From assembly GCF_008727735.1 (NCBI RefSeq), contig NZ_CP044227.1, positions 1,860,001 through 1,924,000 of the forward strand: a DNA stretch of 64,000 nucleotides, in the 5' to 3' direction. Position 1 is the stretch's first letter, and every line of letters begins with the position of its first letter. The DNA comes from Flintibacter sp. KGMB00164. GTDB taxonomy: Bacteria > Bacillota > Clostridia > Oscillospirales > Oscillospiraceae. Of this stretch, positions 45,166-53,853 are shown one piece after another. The position numbers and the translations under genes were made by a program. Under the pieces are notes generated by a model, which saw only the letters and a program-made list of their open reading frames with translations, did no database searches and was not told the DNA's origin.

Positions 45166-45678
45166 TTACGCCTCAATAGCGGTACGGATCTGGTCAAACA
45201 CCGTATCGGAGCCTTCACACATCACCATCAGCACCGTGCCGTCCTCCAGAGTCTCCAGGCGGGCATTCTCTGCCACAGCATACTGGTCCGCCAGGTAGGT
45301 CTCAAAGTTCGTCTTCTGCTTGTCAATGAAGCCCTGAAGGCCCTCTTTCACGGCCTCCTCCTTACCCTCAGCGGGCATGACGGCAGCAATGCCGTAGGCC
45401 TTCACGCTCATCATGGAACCGCTGACGCCAAAGGCGGTCATATCCTCTGCCTTAAGGCCCATGGATTCCAGGATCATACCATTGATCTCATTCTCGTCGT
45501 CGATCTGGGTAATGACGGGGTTATATTCCACCATCTCGCCCCCGCTCTCTGTGATGGCCTGGCTGTACAGCTGGGTCAGTTCCTCCGGGGTACGGGTGCT
45601 GCCGGTCTTCTGTCCGCAGCCGGTCAGAGCAGTGATCAAAAGCGCGGCGCAAGCCAAACTGGCAAACAATTTTTTCAT
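45166..45678 (-). CDS. DUF4358-type lipoprotein
   Basis: 170 residues. Signal peptide with lipobox LTGC (Cys21), then a domain of about 145 residues that resembles DUF4358: paired acidic helices, a YGIAAVMPAEGKEEAVKEGL segment, and a C-terminal DGTVLMVMCEGSDTVFDQI strand-helix. Function unknown; it is exported and membrane-anchored. It lies 107 bases downstream of phoR on the same strand and could be read through, but has its own terminator and no Pho-like role that I can see. Confidence 0.8.
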   Translation of the reverse strand: MKKLFASLACAALLITALTGCGQKTGSTRTPEELTQLYSQAITESGGEMVEYNPVITQIDDENEINGMILESMGLKAEDMTAFGVSGSMMSVKAYGIAAVMPAEGKEEAVKEGLQGFIDKQKTNFETYLADQYAVAENARLETLEDGTVLMVMCEGSDTVFDQIRTAIEA

Positions 45679-45785
45679 GGGTGGTCTCCTTTTTTCTTGT
45701 TCTGAACGGACTAATTATCGGCCCGTTTCATTTTCTTTGACGCTTTCCAAGAAAAAAGGTTCCCAGGAAATTCAATTTTATGCGC

Positions 45786-47450
45786 TCAGCCCTGGGGCAG
45801 CAGCAAAGTCACCGTGGTGCCCTTGCCCGGAGTACTCTCCAGACGAATCTGTCCGTCATGGAGGGCCGCGCCGTGCTTTACGATGGACAGGCCCAATCCA
45901 GTGCCGCTGATGTCCTTGGAGTGGCTCTTATCCACCCGGTAGAACCGTTCAAACACCCGGTTCTGATCCTCAGCAGGGATACCGATGCCGTTATCCTCCA
46001 CCGATACCTCTACGCCGCCCTCCACCGGGCCTACTGTGACAGCTACCGTGCCGCCCCGGCGGTTATACTTGATGGCGTTGTCGCACAGGTTGTAGATCAT
46101 CTCGTCCAGCACCCGGCGCACACCGTGGACCTGGACGGAACGCCCCATGGTCTTGATGGTCACATCATTTTTCTGAGCGGCGCTCTCCAGGCGTTTGGTC
46201 ACCTCCAGAGAGAGCTGGAACAGGTCCACATCCTCCCGCTCCATGTTCACCGCACCCTCGTCCAGTTGGGACAGACGGATGATATCTTCCACCAGGGCAA
46301 TGAGACGCTGGGCCTCCTGGTAGATGTCGCTGGCAAAGCCCTGTACGTCCTCCGCTTTTACCATGCCGCTCTGCATGATCTCCGCAATGCCGGAGATGGA
46401 GGTCAGCGGGGTCTTCAGCTCATGGGAGACGTTGGCGGTAAACTCCCGCCGCAGGTCCTCCCGCTGTTCCTGCTCGGTGACATCCAACAGGACCATCACC
46501 GCGCCCATCTGCTCCTCACCCTGCATGACCGGGTTGGCCAGCAGCTGGCAGCAGCGGCCGTTCAGACGCAGCATCTGCTGGCTGCGGTGGCCGGAAAGCA
46601 CCTCATCCACCGCCTGGCGGAAGCTTTCGCTGCGGTTGAGCACTAGGGCATTCACCTCTCCCTGCGGTGCCTGAGCACCCAGCTGGTTCAGGGTGCCCTT
46701 ATTGTAGGAGAGCACATGGCCATGCCGGTCCATGAGCAGAAAACCTTCGGACATATTTTCTGTCAAAGCGGCAAACTCCTGCTGCTTCTGCTGCAGCTGC
46801 AGCAGCTGCTGCTGGATGGTATCGTTCTGGTGCTTGATGCGGGAGAGCAGGGGGGTCAGCTCCTCATAGGTGTCGCAGTCCTCCGGGTGCTCCAGGTCCA
46901 GATTGACAATGGGGCGAATGATTCGCTTGGCCATTCGGGAGGCCAGCACGGCCGAAATCAGCAGCGACAGAGCCAGAATGATCAAAATCGGCTGTACCAT
47001 GGACAGCAGCAGGGTCACCACCGTCTGCTGCGCGCTGGCCACACGGATCACGGTGCCGTCATTGAGCCGTCGGGCGGCATACAGGGTCTGCTGGGCCAGG
47101 GTGGAGGAGTAGCGCCGGGCGGTACCGGACTGACCGGTCATCGCCTGCTGGATCTCCTCCCGGTCACCATGGTTCTCCATGGCAGTTTCGTCGGCCTGGC
47201 TGTCATAGAGCACAGTACCGTCTGTATCCACCCAGGTCACCCGGTTTTCCGTGTTGAGCCCGGTGAGATAGTCCATCCCGTTTAGCTCCACGCCCTGGGC
47301 TACCAGCCAGGTCTCCGTCTCCAGCTCGGTCATCAGCTGGTTGCTGAAGTACTGGTACAGCATCCCCAAAAACAGGGCAATGGACAGCACCATCACAGAG
47401 ACGGCGACTGCCGTGGAATTTCGAAATAATTTGGCGGTCATATTTTTCAA
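45786..47450 (-). CDS. phoR: PhoR-type sensor histidine kinase
   Basis: 554 residues. Membrane helices at about 12-34 and 147-172 flank an extracytoplasmic sensor. They are followed by a charged linker with a Gln/Leu-rich coiled coil (about 205-228), a PAS domain (about 225-325), the dimerisation domain with His343 (VSHELKTPLTS) and an HATPase domain with DNGIGIPAEDQNRVF and GLGLSIVK. It should phosphorylate the PhoB-like regulator encoded 18 bases upstream and respond to Pst-PhoU phosphate signalling. Confidence 0.94.
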   Translation of the reverse strand: MKNMTAKLFRNSTAVAVSVMVLSIALFLGMLYQYFSNQLMTELETETWLVAQGVELNGMDYLTGLNTENRVTWVDTDGTVLYDSQADETAMENHGDREEIQQAMTGQSGTARRYSSTLAQQTLYAARRLNDGTVIRVASAQQTVVTLLLSMVQPILIILALSLLISAVLASRMAKRIIRPIVNLDLEHPEDCDTYEELTPLLSRIKHQNDTIQQQLLQLQQKQQEFAALTENMSEGFLLMDRHGHVLSYNKGTLNQLGAQAPQGEVNALVLNRSESFRQAVDEVLSGHRSQQMLRLNGRCCQLLANPVMQGEEQMGAVMVLLDVTEQEQREDLRREFTANVSHELKTPLTSISGIAEIMQSGMVKAEDVQGFASDIYQEAQRLIALVEDIIRLSQLDEGAVNMEREDVDLFQLSLEVTKRLESAAQKNDVTIKTMGRSVQVHGVRRVLDEMIYNLCDNAIKYNRRGGTVAVTVGPVEGGVEVSVEDNGIGIPAEDQNRVFERFYRVDKSHSKDISGTGLGLSIVKHGAALHDGQIRLESTPGKGTTVTLLLPQG

Positions 47451-47468
47451 CTTCTATCCCTCCGCCGG

Positions 47469-48143
47469 TCAGTCGGCACTGATCTTGTAGCCGATGCCCC
47501 GCACCGTCTCAATGCAGTCGCCGGATTTGCCCAGCTTCTGGCGCAGGGTACGGATATGTACGTCCACGGTCCGGCTGGCGCCGTCAAACTCATAGCCCCA
47601 GATGGTGTTGAGCAGCTGGTCCCGGGTAAATACGGTACCGGCCCGCTCCAACAGCAGGCACAAAACCTGAAATTCCTTCAGCGTCAGGGTGACTTCCCGG
47701 TCTCCGTCCCGGACGATGTGCCGCTCGGGGTCCACAAAAAGGCTGCCCAGGGAGTAGGTCTTTTCCTTGGGCTGGTTCTGCCCCGCGTGGCGCAGGGCGG
47801 TGCGTACACGGGCCATCAGTTCCATCATGCCGAAGGGCTTGGCCACATAGTCATCCGCCCCCTCATCCAGTCCCAGCACCTTGTCATACTCCGTACTCTT
47901 GGCTGTGAGCATAATAACAGGCAGGGTCTTGGTGGCGGGCATAGAGCGCAGGCGTTTGAGCACCTGCAGGCCATCCTCCTCAGGCAGCATGATATCCAGC
48001 AGCACCAGCTCAGGACTGCCCTTCTCCATGGCCTCCCAAAACTGGGAGGGGCGGTCAAAGCCCTGGGCCTCCATGCCCTGGCTTTGTAAGGTATAGACCA
48101 CCAGCTTACGGATGCTGGCGTCATCCTCTAAAATATAGATCAC
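47469..48143 (-). CDS. phoB: PhoB/PhoP-type response regulator
   Basis: 224 residues, OmpR/PhoB class. Receiver pocket Glu6-Asp7-Asp8, phospho-acceptor Asp50 (LVLLDIMLPEEDG), conserved Lys in YVAKPFGMMEL. The C-terminal winged helix has TLKEFQVLCLLLE and TVDVHIRTLRQKLG. It should bind the direct repeats seen ahead of pstS. Position between phoU and phoR in one operon makes the phosphate assignment firm. Confidence 0.95.
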   Translation of the reverse strand: MIYILEDDASIRKLVVYTLQSQGMEAQGFDRPSQFWEAMEKGSPELVLLDIMLPEEDGLQVLKRLRSMPATKTLPVIMLTAKSTEYDKVLGLDEGADDYVAKPFGMMELMARVRTALRHAGQNQPKEKTYSLGSLFVDPERHIVRDGDREVTLTLKEFQVLCLLLERAGTVFTRDQLLNTIWGYEFDGASRTVDVHIRTLRQKLGKSGDCIETVRGIGYKISAD

Positions 48144-48180
48144 GTGCGTTTACCTCTCCTCCGCTCCCCTTCCGGGAAGC

Positions 48181-48822
48181 TCACATATCGCCGTGCTGTC
48201 CGGTGAGGGAGTACTCCACCCACTCAGCAATGTTGCAGGCGTGGTCGCCGATGCGCTCAAAGTATTTGGCGATCATCAGCAGGTCCATACAGGTCTCCCC
48301 GCTGTCTCCCTGGCCGATGCGGCGAATGAGTTCGTCCTTGACTTCCAGGAACATGCGGTCGATCTCGTCATCCTTGCGAATGACCTCCTGAGCCAGGCCC
48401 AGGTTCTTGCGCACAAAGGAGTCGATGCTGTCGGTGACCATGCCGATGGTGCTGCGGGCCATCTCAGCGATGGGTACATGGGAAATCACAGGGCTATCCT
48501 CAATGTCCCGGGTAATCTCGGCAATATCGCTGGCCTGGTCGCCGATGCGCTCCATGTCGGAGATCATCTTCAGCGCTGCGGAGATGGTGCGCAGATCCCG
48601 GGCCACCGGCTGCTGCTGGAGCAGCAGCTTCATGCACAGGCTCTCGATGTCCCGCTCCTTCTGGTCGATCTCCCGCTCAGCAACGCAGGCAGTCTCCCGC
48701 AGGGCGGCGTCTCCTTCCAGCAGAGCCTTGGCGGCGGCGGAAATGGCCTCCTCGCACAAAGCTCCCATTTTGATCAGCTCTACATTCAGCTGTTCCAGCT
48801 GTTCGTTGAATTTGTCCCGCAT
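48181..48822 (-). CDS. phoU: PhoU, phosphate signalling adaptor
   Basis: 213 residues, all helical, with two repeated PhoU units. The E(D)xxxD-type metal-binding motifs are present, e.g. ISDMERIGDQASDIAEI and KYFERIGDHACNIAEWV. It links the Pst transporter to PhoR and keeps the response off when phosphate is plentiful. The start overlaps the pstB stop by one base. Confidence 0.96.
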   Translation of the reverse strand: MRDKFNEQLEQLNVELIKMGALCEEAISAAAKALLEGDAALRETACVAEREIDQKERDIESLCMKLLLQQQPVARDLRTISAALKMISDMERIGDQASDIAEITRDIEDSPVISHVPIAEMARSTIGMVTDSIDSFVRKNLGLAQEVIRKDDEIDRMFLEVKDELIRRIGQGDSGETCMDLLMIAKYFERIGDHACNIAEWVEYSLTGQHGDM

Positions 48823-49583
48823 TATCCGAACCTCCCGGTGATGTAATCTTCCGTCTTCTTGTTCTGGGGCATGGAGAACATCTGCTCCGTGTCGCCGTAC
48901 TCGATGAGTTCACCCAGCAGGAAGAAGGCGGTCTTGTCGGAGATACGGGCGGCCTGCTGCATATTGTGGGTGACCATGATGATAGTGTAATCCTTTTTCA
49001 GCTCGGTGGCAAGGTCCTCGATTTTGGAGGTGGAAATGGGGTCCAGAGCGGAGGTGGACTCGTCCATAAGCAGCACGTCGGGCTTGACCGCCAGCGCGCG
49101 GGCGATGCACAGACGCTGCTGCTGGCCGCCGGAGAGGCCCAAGGCGGGCTTTTTCAGCCGGTCTTTTACCTCATCCCAAATGGCCGCACTCTTCAGGGAC
49201 TCCTCCACGATCTCGTCCAGCTTTACCTTGCTGCGGATACCGTGGGTGCGGGGACCGTAGGCCACGTTGTCGTAGATGGACATGGGGAATGGGTTAGCCT
49301 TCTGGAAGACCATACCGATACGCTTGCGCAGGTCGGTAACATCCTGGCCGGGGGCGTAGATGTCCTCTCCCCGGTACAGCAGGGAGCCGTTGATCTTCAC
49401 AATGGGAATAAGGTCGTTCATCCGATTGAGACAGCGCAGGAAGGTGGACTTGCCGCAGCCGGAAGGACCAATGAGCGCGGTGATTTGGTGCTCAGGGATC
49501 TCGATGTTGATATCCTTCAGCGCGTGGTTTTCTCCGTAATACAGGTTGAGGTTTTCGGCCTGTAAAATGACATTTTCGTTCAT
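48822..49583 (-). CDS. pstB: Phosphate ABC transporter ATP-binding protein
   Basis: 253 residues. Walker [10 protein letters not shown] near residue 39, ABC signature [16 protein letters not shown], Walker [14 protein letters not shown], and the PstB-type LNRMNDLIP. It energises phosphate import with PstC and PstA. Follows pstA by 30 bases with a normal ribosome site. Confidence 0.97.
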   Translation of the reverse strand: MNENVILQAENLNLYYGENHALKDINIEIPEHQITALIGPSGCGKSTFLRCLNRMNDLIPIVKINGSLLYRGEDIYAPGQDVTDLRKRIGMVFQKANPFPMSIYDNVAYGPRTHGIRSKVKLDEIVEESLKSAAIWDEVKDRLKKPALGLSGGQQQRLCIARALAVKPDVLLMDESTSALDPISTSKIEDLATELKKDYTIIMVTHNMQQAARISDKTAFFLLGELIEYGDTEQMFSMPQNKKTEDYITGRFG

Positions 49584-49613
49584 ATTGTATCTCCCTATCC
49601 AAGTTCAGAAGGT

Positions 49614-50522
49614 TTATTTCTTTCTCAAATATCCGCCGGCAAATTTTGCGGCCAGATTGATGACAAAGGTGATGATCAGCAGCACCACCGCCACCGAGAA
49701 GGCCAGATCAAATTCGGCGCGCTCTTTGGCATAGACATACAAAGCTACAGTCAGGGTCGCACCGGAGCTGTCCAGCAGGCCGCCGGAACTGAAGAAGTTC
49801 TGCAGGGTAGTGCCCATGCCGGCGGTAAACATCAGTACGGCGGACTCACCGACCACGCGGCCGATGGACAGGATGCAGCCCGTTACAATGCCGTCCACAG
49901 AGGAGGGCAGCACCACGGTACGGATCATGTGCCACTTGCCCGCACCCAGGCCCAGGGAGCCTTCCCGGTAGCTTTGGGGGACGGTCTTCAGGGACTCCTG
50001 GGTGGTTCGAATGATGGTGGGCAGGGTCATAATGACCAAGGTGAGCGCGCCGGCCAGCAGGGTCTTGCCCAGATTCATAACCTGGCAGAACACCAGCATA
50101 CCCACCAGGGCGTACAGGATGGAGGGAATGCCGGCCAGAGTCTCGGTAGCAAATTCAATGGCCGCTACCAGCTTGTGGTTGGTGGCGTACTCGGTGAGGT
50201 AGATGGCCGCACCTACACCCAGAGGCAGGATAAAAATCAGAGTCACGATGATAACGTAAATGGTATTCTGAATGGCGGGGAGGATACCATCAGTACCCCG
50301 CAGCACACTCTCCTGACTGGTTAAAAATGTCCAGTTCAGGTTGGGCAAGCCCCGATAGAAGATGTACCCGATGAGAAAGAGCAGCAGCAGAACCGTCGCT
50401 CCGGCAGACAGATAGAGAAGGGTCCGCATCCCCACCTCATAAACACGGCGGCGGGGAGAGAGCTTACTTTTGGCCTTACTGGCCGTCTGAGTGGCAGAAG
50501 TCGTAGTCATAGTATTCGTCAT
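49614..50522 (-). CDS. pstA: Phosphate ABC transporter permease PstA
   Basis: 302 residues, six membrane helices after a polar Thr/Lys-rich N-terminus. The EAA loop with RTTQESLKTVPQSYREGSLGLGAGKW is intact. It forms the pore with PstC, which ends three bases upstream. The preceding AAGGATGAC acts as ribosome site; an ATG four codons further in is an alternative start. Confidence 0.95.
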   Translation of the reverse strand: MTNTMTTTSATQTASKAKSKLSPRRRVYEVGMRTLLYLSAGATVLLLLFLIGYIFYRGLPNLNWTFLTSQESVLRGTDGILPAIQNTIYVIIVTLIFILPLGVGAAIYLTEYATNHKLVAAIEFATETLAGIPSILYALVGMLVFCQVMNLGKTLLAGALTLVIMTLPTIIRTTQESLKTVPQSYREGSLGLGAGKWHMIRTVVLPSSVDGIVTGCILSIGRVVGESAVLMFTAGMGTTLQNFFSSGGLLDSSGATLTVALYVYAKERAEFDLAFSVAVVLLIITFVINLAAKFAGGYLRKK

Positions 50523-50525
50523 CCT

Positions 50526-51440
50526 TTACGCCTCCTTGTCCCGTTTCAGGAACACATTGAGGATCACATTGATACACATAATGAACAGGAACAGCACCAG
50601 ACCGATGGAGTACAGGGCATTTCGCTGCAGGCTTCCCACAGCAGCATAGCTCATCTCACTGGCGATGGCTGTGGTGAGGAACTTGACGCTGGAGAGCATG
50701 GAGGGCATGTTGGCCACATTGCCGGCTACCATCAGGATGGCCATGGCCTCACCAATGGCACGGCCCACGCCCAGCACTACCGCCGCGGCGATGCCGCTCT
50801 TGGCAGCGGGCGCGGTAACCCGGAAGTAGGTCTCCAGCTCGGTGGCTCCCAGAGCCAGGCTGGCCTCCTCGTACTCTTTGGGCACCGCCTTCAGGGCGGT
50901 CTCAGACACCGAGATGATGGAGGGCAGGATCATAACAGCCAGCACAATGATAGCAGCCAGCAGGCTGTCGCCGGCGGGAATATGGAAGAACTCCCGGATG
51001 GCGGGCAGCAGGATCATCATACCCACCAGACCGTACACCACCGAAGGGATACCGGCCAGCAGATCCACCGCCGGACGGATCACCGATGCCACCTTGGGAG
51101 GCGCTACCTTGGCCAGAAATACTGCGGTCATAAATCCGATGGGCACGCCGATGATAATGGCGCCGGCGGTGCCGTAAATGGAGGTCAGGATAAAGGGCAG
51201 AATGCCGTAGGCCGGATCGGTCTTGTCGGTGGAGGCCCAACGGGTGCCAAACAGGAAGTCAATAAGACCGACCTCTTTGATAGCAGGCAGACCGGAAATG
51301 ATCAGATAAACGGTAATCAGCAGCACAAAGGCAACGGCAATAAATCCGCAGATCATAAAAAGAGTCTTCATGATCCATTCCATGGCGTCTTTCGCCCGGC
51401 GCACACCGCCCTGATTTCCAATGACTTGCTCTTTTTTCAT
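50526..51440 (-). CDS. pstC: Phosphate ABC transporter permease PstC
   Basis: 304 residues, about six membrane helices. EAA loop SVSETALKAVPKEYEEASLALGATELE. I chose the ATG at 51440 (MKKEQVIGNQGG): the open frame continues 48 codons further upstream, but through a terminator hairpin and without a ribosome site, and that stretch does not look like PstC. A hairpin between pstS and this gene probably lowers its expression. Confidence 0.94.
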   Translation of the reverse strand: MKKEQVIGNQGGVRRAKDAMEWIMKTLFMICGFIAVAFVLLITVYLIISGLPAIKEVGLIDFLFGTRWASTDKTDPAYGILPFILTSIYGTAGAIIIGVPIGFMTAVFLAKVAPPKVASVIRPAVDLLAGIPSVVYGLVGMMILLPAIREFFHIPAGDSLLAAIIVLAVMILPSIISVSETALKAVPKEYEEASLALGATELETYFRVTAPAAKSGIAAAVVLGVGRAIGEAMAILMVAGNVANMPSMLSSVKFLTTAIASEMSYAAVGSLQRNALYSIGLVLFLFIMCINVILNVFLKRDKEA

Positions 51441-51549
51441 ATCACTCAACCTTTTCTTTTCGTTTGTCTCCTCAGCTGACACTGAGACACGAGCTATGTC
51501 ATGTCCCCGTGTCAACTGAGGAATATGGCAGAGGGGAGACATTGATTTA

Positions 51550-51580
51550 AAACAAGCCCCCGGGGACCGGGGGCTTGTTT
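51550..51580 (-). terminator. Attenuator between pstS and pstC
   Basis: A 14-bp perfect stem (51550-51563 with 51567-51580), including CAAGCCCCCGG, with loop GGA. On the reverse strand it is followed by TTTTAAAT. Its position 17 bases after the pstS stop suggests partial termination, giving more binding protein than permease. Confidence 0.85.
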
Positions 51581-51596
51581 TCATGTTTCTCAGGAA

Positions 51597-52478
51597 TTAG
51601 CCCTTGGGAGACACAGCACCGGCAGCAGCAATGATGTCGGCAGCATCCGCGCTCATGGCGAAGTCCAGGAAAGCCTGGGTAGCCTCGGAGAGCTCAGCAC
51701 CCTCCTTGGTGACCATCACGAAGGGACGCTGGATCTCATAGGAGCCGTCCTTCACGGTGTCCTCGGAAGGAGCCACACCGTTGACCTTCACAGCCTTCAC
51801 AGTGTCATTCACAGCGGACAGGGAAGCGTAGCCGATGGCGTTGGGGTTGGAGGCCACGTTACCAATCACGTCGCCGGTGGAGGAGTACTCGTTGGTGTAC
51901 TTGCAGGTATCCTCTACGCCCACGATCTCCTCGAAGGCGCCGCGGGTGCCGGAACCAGCCTCACGGCCGAACACAGCGATCTCGCCGTCGGTGCCGCCCA
52001 GCTCGGACCAGTTGGTGATCTCACCGGTGAAGATCTGAGCGATCTGCTCCACAGTCAGGTCCTCCACGCCGTTGGCGGGGTTGATGACCACGGCCACACC
52101 GTCCAGAGCCACGATGTTCTCTACCGCGCCGTTCTGCTTCTCCTCATCCTTCAGAGCACGGGAGGACAGGCCCAGGTCACAGGTGCCGTCGATGGCGGAC
52201 TGGATGCCGGTGCCGGAACCGGTGCCGGAGTAGTTCACGGTCACACCAGGATTGAGCTCCATGAAAGCTTCACCCAGGGCCTTGACCACGCTCTCCATGG
52301 AGGTGGAACCGTCGGTATTCACGGTACCGCTGAGCTCCACGGTGGAGGAGTCATTGGTGTTGCTCTGAGAACCGGAGCTGCTGCCCTGATCCTGATTGCT
52401 GCTGCCGCAGCCGGTGAACAGACCCAGGGCCAGAGCAAGGGACAGGCCCAGGCAAGTAAGCTTCTTCATATTCATCAT
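51597..52478 (-). CDS. pstS: Phosphate ABC transporter substrate-binding lipoprotein
   Basis: 293 residues. Signal peptide and lipobox FTGC, a Ser/Asn/Gln-rich linker (to about 50), then the PstS fold. The phosphate-binding elements are seen: NTDGSTSMESV, YSGTGSGTGIQSAIDG, SSRALKDEE, and GREAGSGTRGAFE. Three closely spaced Met codons (1, 2 and 4) compete for AGGAG; Met2 or Met4 have better spacing. First gene of the pst-pho operon, behind Pho-box-like repeats. Confidence 0.96.
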   Translation of the reverse strand: MMNMKKLTCLGLSLALALGLFTGCGSSNQDQGSSSGSQSNTNDSSTVELSGTVNTDGSTSMESVVKALGEAFMELNPGVTVNYSGTGSGTGIQSAIDGTCDLGLSSRALKDEEKQNGAVENIVALDGVAVVINPANGVEDLTVEQIAQIFTGEITNWSELGGTDGEIAVFGREAGSGTRGAFEEIVGVEDTCKYTNEYSSTGDVIGNVASNPNAIGYASLSAVNDTVKAVKVNGVAPSEDTVKDGSYEIQRPFVMVTKEGAELSEATQAFLDFAMSADAADIIAAAGAVSPKG

Positions 52479-52538
52479 TCTCCTTTGGTTCGTTTTCGTT
52501 TAAGTACTGTGCAATCCGTTTCCCGTTTTGCGTGTCTC

Positions 52539-52593
52539 AGTATAAAAAAGCCATGTAAAATGAAAAAGCCCCTTTGTGTTAAATCCACGTAAA
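52539..52593 (-). promoter_or_regulatory. pstS promoter with Pho-box-like direct repeats
   Basis: Reverse strand TTTACG (52588-52593) and TTAACA (52577-52582) are spaced 11 bases start to start, as in Bacillus Pho boxes. A third copy, TTTACA, is at 52554-52559, 23 bases on. A -10 TATACT follows at 52539-52544 with no -35 element. This is the layout of an activator-dependent promoter and fits PhoB encoded in the same operon. Confidence 0.68.
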
Positions 52594-52701
52594 ATCGCAT
52601 ATTCCCCAGGAATTTGGTCACTTTTCATCAAAAGAACCCCCTCCTATCTGGTTTCAATGTAAAATCAGCCCGTTTTTTCTTCTCTCCCTACTGCCACAGG
52701 C

Positions 52702-52740
52702 AAAAAAGATCTGGGACGGTTTCCTTATGGGAACCGCCCC
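52702..52740 (-). terminator. Terminator of the Crp/Fnr-family gene
   Basis: Reverse strand stem GGGGCGGTTCCC / GGAAACCGTCCC with loop ATAA and one mismatch (52713-52740), then AGATC and six T. Confidence 0.75.
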
Positions 52741-52764
52741 GGTTTTACATTTCCTTTTGTGATT

Positions 52765-53439
52765 TTACAAGCCGCCCCGCTCTACCAGCCGTTCCAGCCC
52801 CTTCCGGTCCCGGATACGCACACCGCCCCGAAACAGCTCCACCGTCTCCGCAGCGGACATTTTCTTTAAGGTACGGGTCACCGCCTCCCGGGCGCTGCCG
52901 ATGGCCTGGGCCAGCTGCTCTTGGGTAACTTGAATGGTATCGGTCTCCAGCCGCCGGGACTCCTCCAGCAAATAGGAGGCCACCCGCTGTTCCAACGTAT
53001 AAAAGAGCATCTGTTCCACGGCCCGGATGGCGTGGGAGAACCGCTGGGCCGCCGCCTTGTAGATGAAATTCTCTACATAGATATTCTCCCGCATCAAAAC
53101 GGACAGATATTGAATGGGGATGACCAGCACCTCCACCGCTGTCTCGGCCTGGATCTGTACATCAAAGGTGATGGCATTGAGCATACAGGAGGCGGACAGC
53201 ACACACACCTCCCCTTCCGTCATGCGGGAGATGGTGGCCTCCCGGCCGTCCTCTGAGAGCAGGTAGATGCGTACCACACCGCTCTGGATCAGGAGAGCTC
53301 CCAGGCAGTCAGTATCCGGGGAGCGGATGATTTGTCCAGGGGCATAGGACGCCCGCTGCACACAGCTCAGCAAGGTCTCCTGCTGCTGCCGGGTGAGGTG
53401 CGGCCAGAAGGACAGGGATTCAGGGGTCAGGGTATTCAT
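52765..53439 (-). CDS. Crp/Fnr-family transcriptional regulator with CxxxxxC sensor motif
   Basis: 224 residues. N-terminal cyclic-nucleotide-binding fold (about 15-130), a dimer helix, and a C-terminal helix-turn-helix with GSAREAVTRTLKKM. Recognition-helix residues Arg184, Glu185 and Arg189 match the Arg-Glu-Arg of E. coli CRP that reads TGTGA. The cAMP ligands of CRP are missing; the pocket instead has CVLSASC (Cys79, Cys85). There is no N-terminal Fe-S cluster motif as in Fnr. It may therefore sense redox state or another effector (inference). The ATG at 53439 has GGAG six bases upstream. Divergent from the CcdA/thioredoxin operon, with a fitting palindrome between them. Confidence 0.9.
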   Translation of the reverse strand: MNTLTPESLSFWPHLTRQQQETLLSCVQRASYAPGQIIRSPDTDCLGALLIQSGVVRIYLLSEDGREATISRMTEGEVCVLSASCMLNAITFDVQIQAETAVEVLVIPIQYLSVLMRENIYVENFIYKAAAQRFSHAIRAVEQMLFYTLEQRVASYLLEESRRLETDTIQVTQEQLAQAIGSAREAVTRTLKKMSAAETVELFRGGVRIRDRKGLERLVERGGL

Positions 53440-53478
53440 AGTGGGCTCCTCTCTCCGGGGATCGTTTGTTTCTCCTTT

Positions 53479-53506
53479 ATTATACTGTTTTTTCTTCCTG
53501 GGGCAA
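53479..53506 (-). promoter_or_regulatory. Promoter of the Crp/Fnr-family gene
   Basis: Reverse strand TTGCCC (53501-53506), a 16-base spacer and TATAAT (53479-53484). The palindrome at 53513 lies just upstream, allowing autoregulation. Confidence 0.65.
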
Positions 53507-53512
53507 GAGGTT

Positions 53513-53527
53513 TGTGACCCTGTCACA
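53513..53527. promoter_or_regulatory. CRP-like palindrome between divergent promoters
   Basis: TGTGAC-CCT-GTCACA is a perfect 15-bp inverted repeat (arms 53513-53518 and 53522-53527). Its centre (53520) is 41 bases before the start expected from TATGGT at 53549-53554, which is class II activator spacing for the rightward operon. Confidence 0.65.
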
Positions 53528-53604
53528 GAGGGAACGATTTCACTGTGGTATGGTTACCCTATCCAAACCGATTTTTCTTGACAAACCCACAGGAGGTTTT
53601 TATC

Positions 53605-53835
53605 ATGAAGCAAGTTCTTTCGTTTCTGCGCTCCAACGCCGCCGGGCTTATCTTTATCGCTCTTGGCCTGGCAGGGGGATACCTTTATTACCGTCTCACC
53701 CTGTGTGCCACCGGGACCTGCCCCCTCACCTCCACCCCCTATTACTCCATGCTGGTGGGAGGGCTGCTTGGCGCGCTGGCCGGAGACCTGCTGTCTGCCC
53801 TGCGGCAGCGCCTGACTTCCCGCTCATCTCAGTAA
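53605..53835 (+). CDS. Small DUF6132-like membrane protein
   Basis: 76 residues with two membrane helices (about 9-30 and 47-65). Between them is a CATGTCPLTS loop, a Cys-rich pattern I associate with the DUF6132 group. Two cysteines facing outward or into the membrane next to CcdA suggest a role in thiol or sulfur chemistry, but the function is unknown. The ATG at 53605 has AGGAGG upstream; an earlier in-frame ATG has none. First gene of a three-gene operon. Confidence 0.78.
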   Translation: MKQVLSFLRSNAAGLIFIALGLAGGYLYYRLTLCATGTCPLTSTPYYSMLVGGLLGALAGDLLSALRQRLTSRSSQ

Positions 53836-53853
53836 TCAAACCGGAGGAATCCC

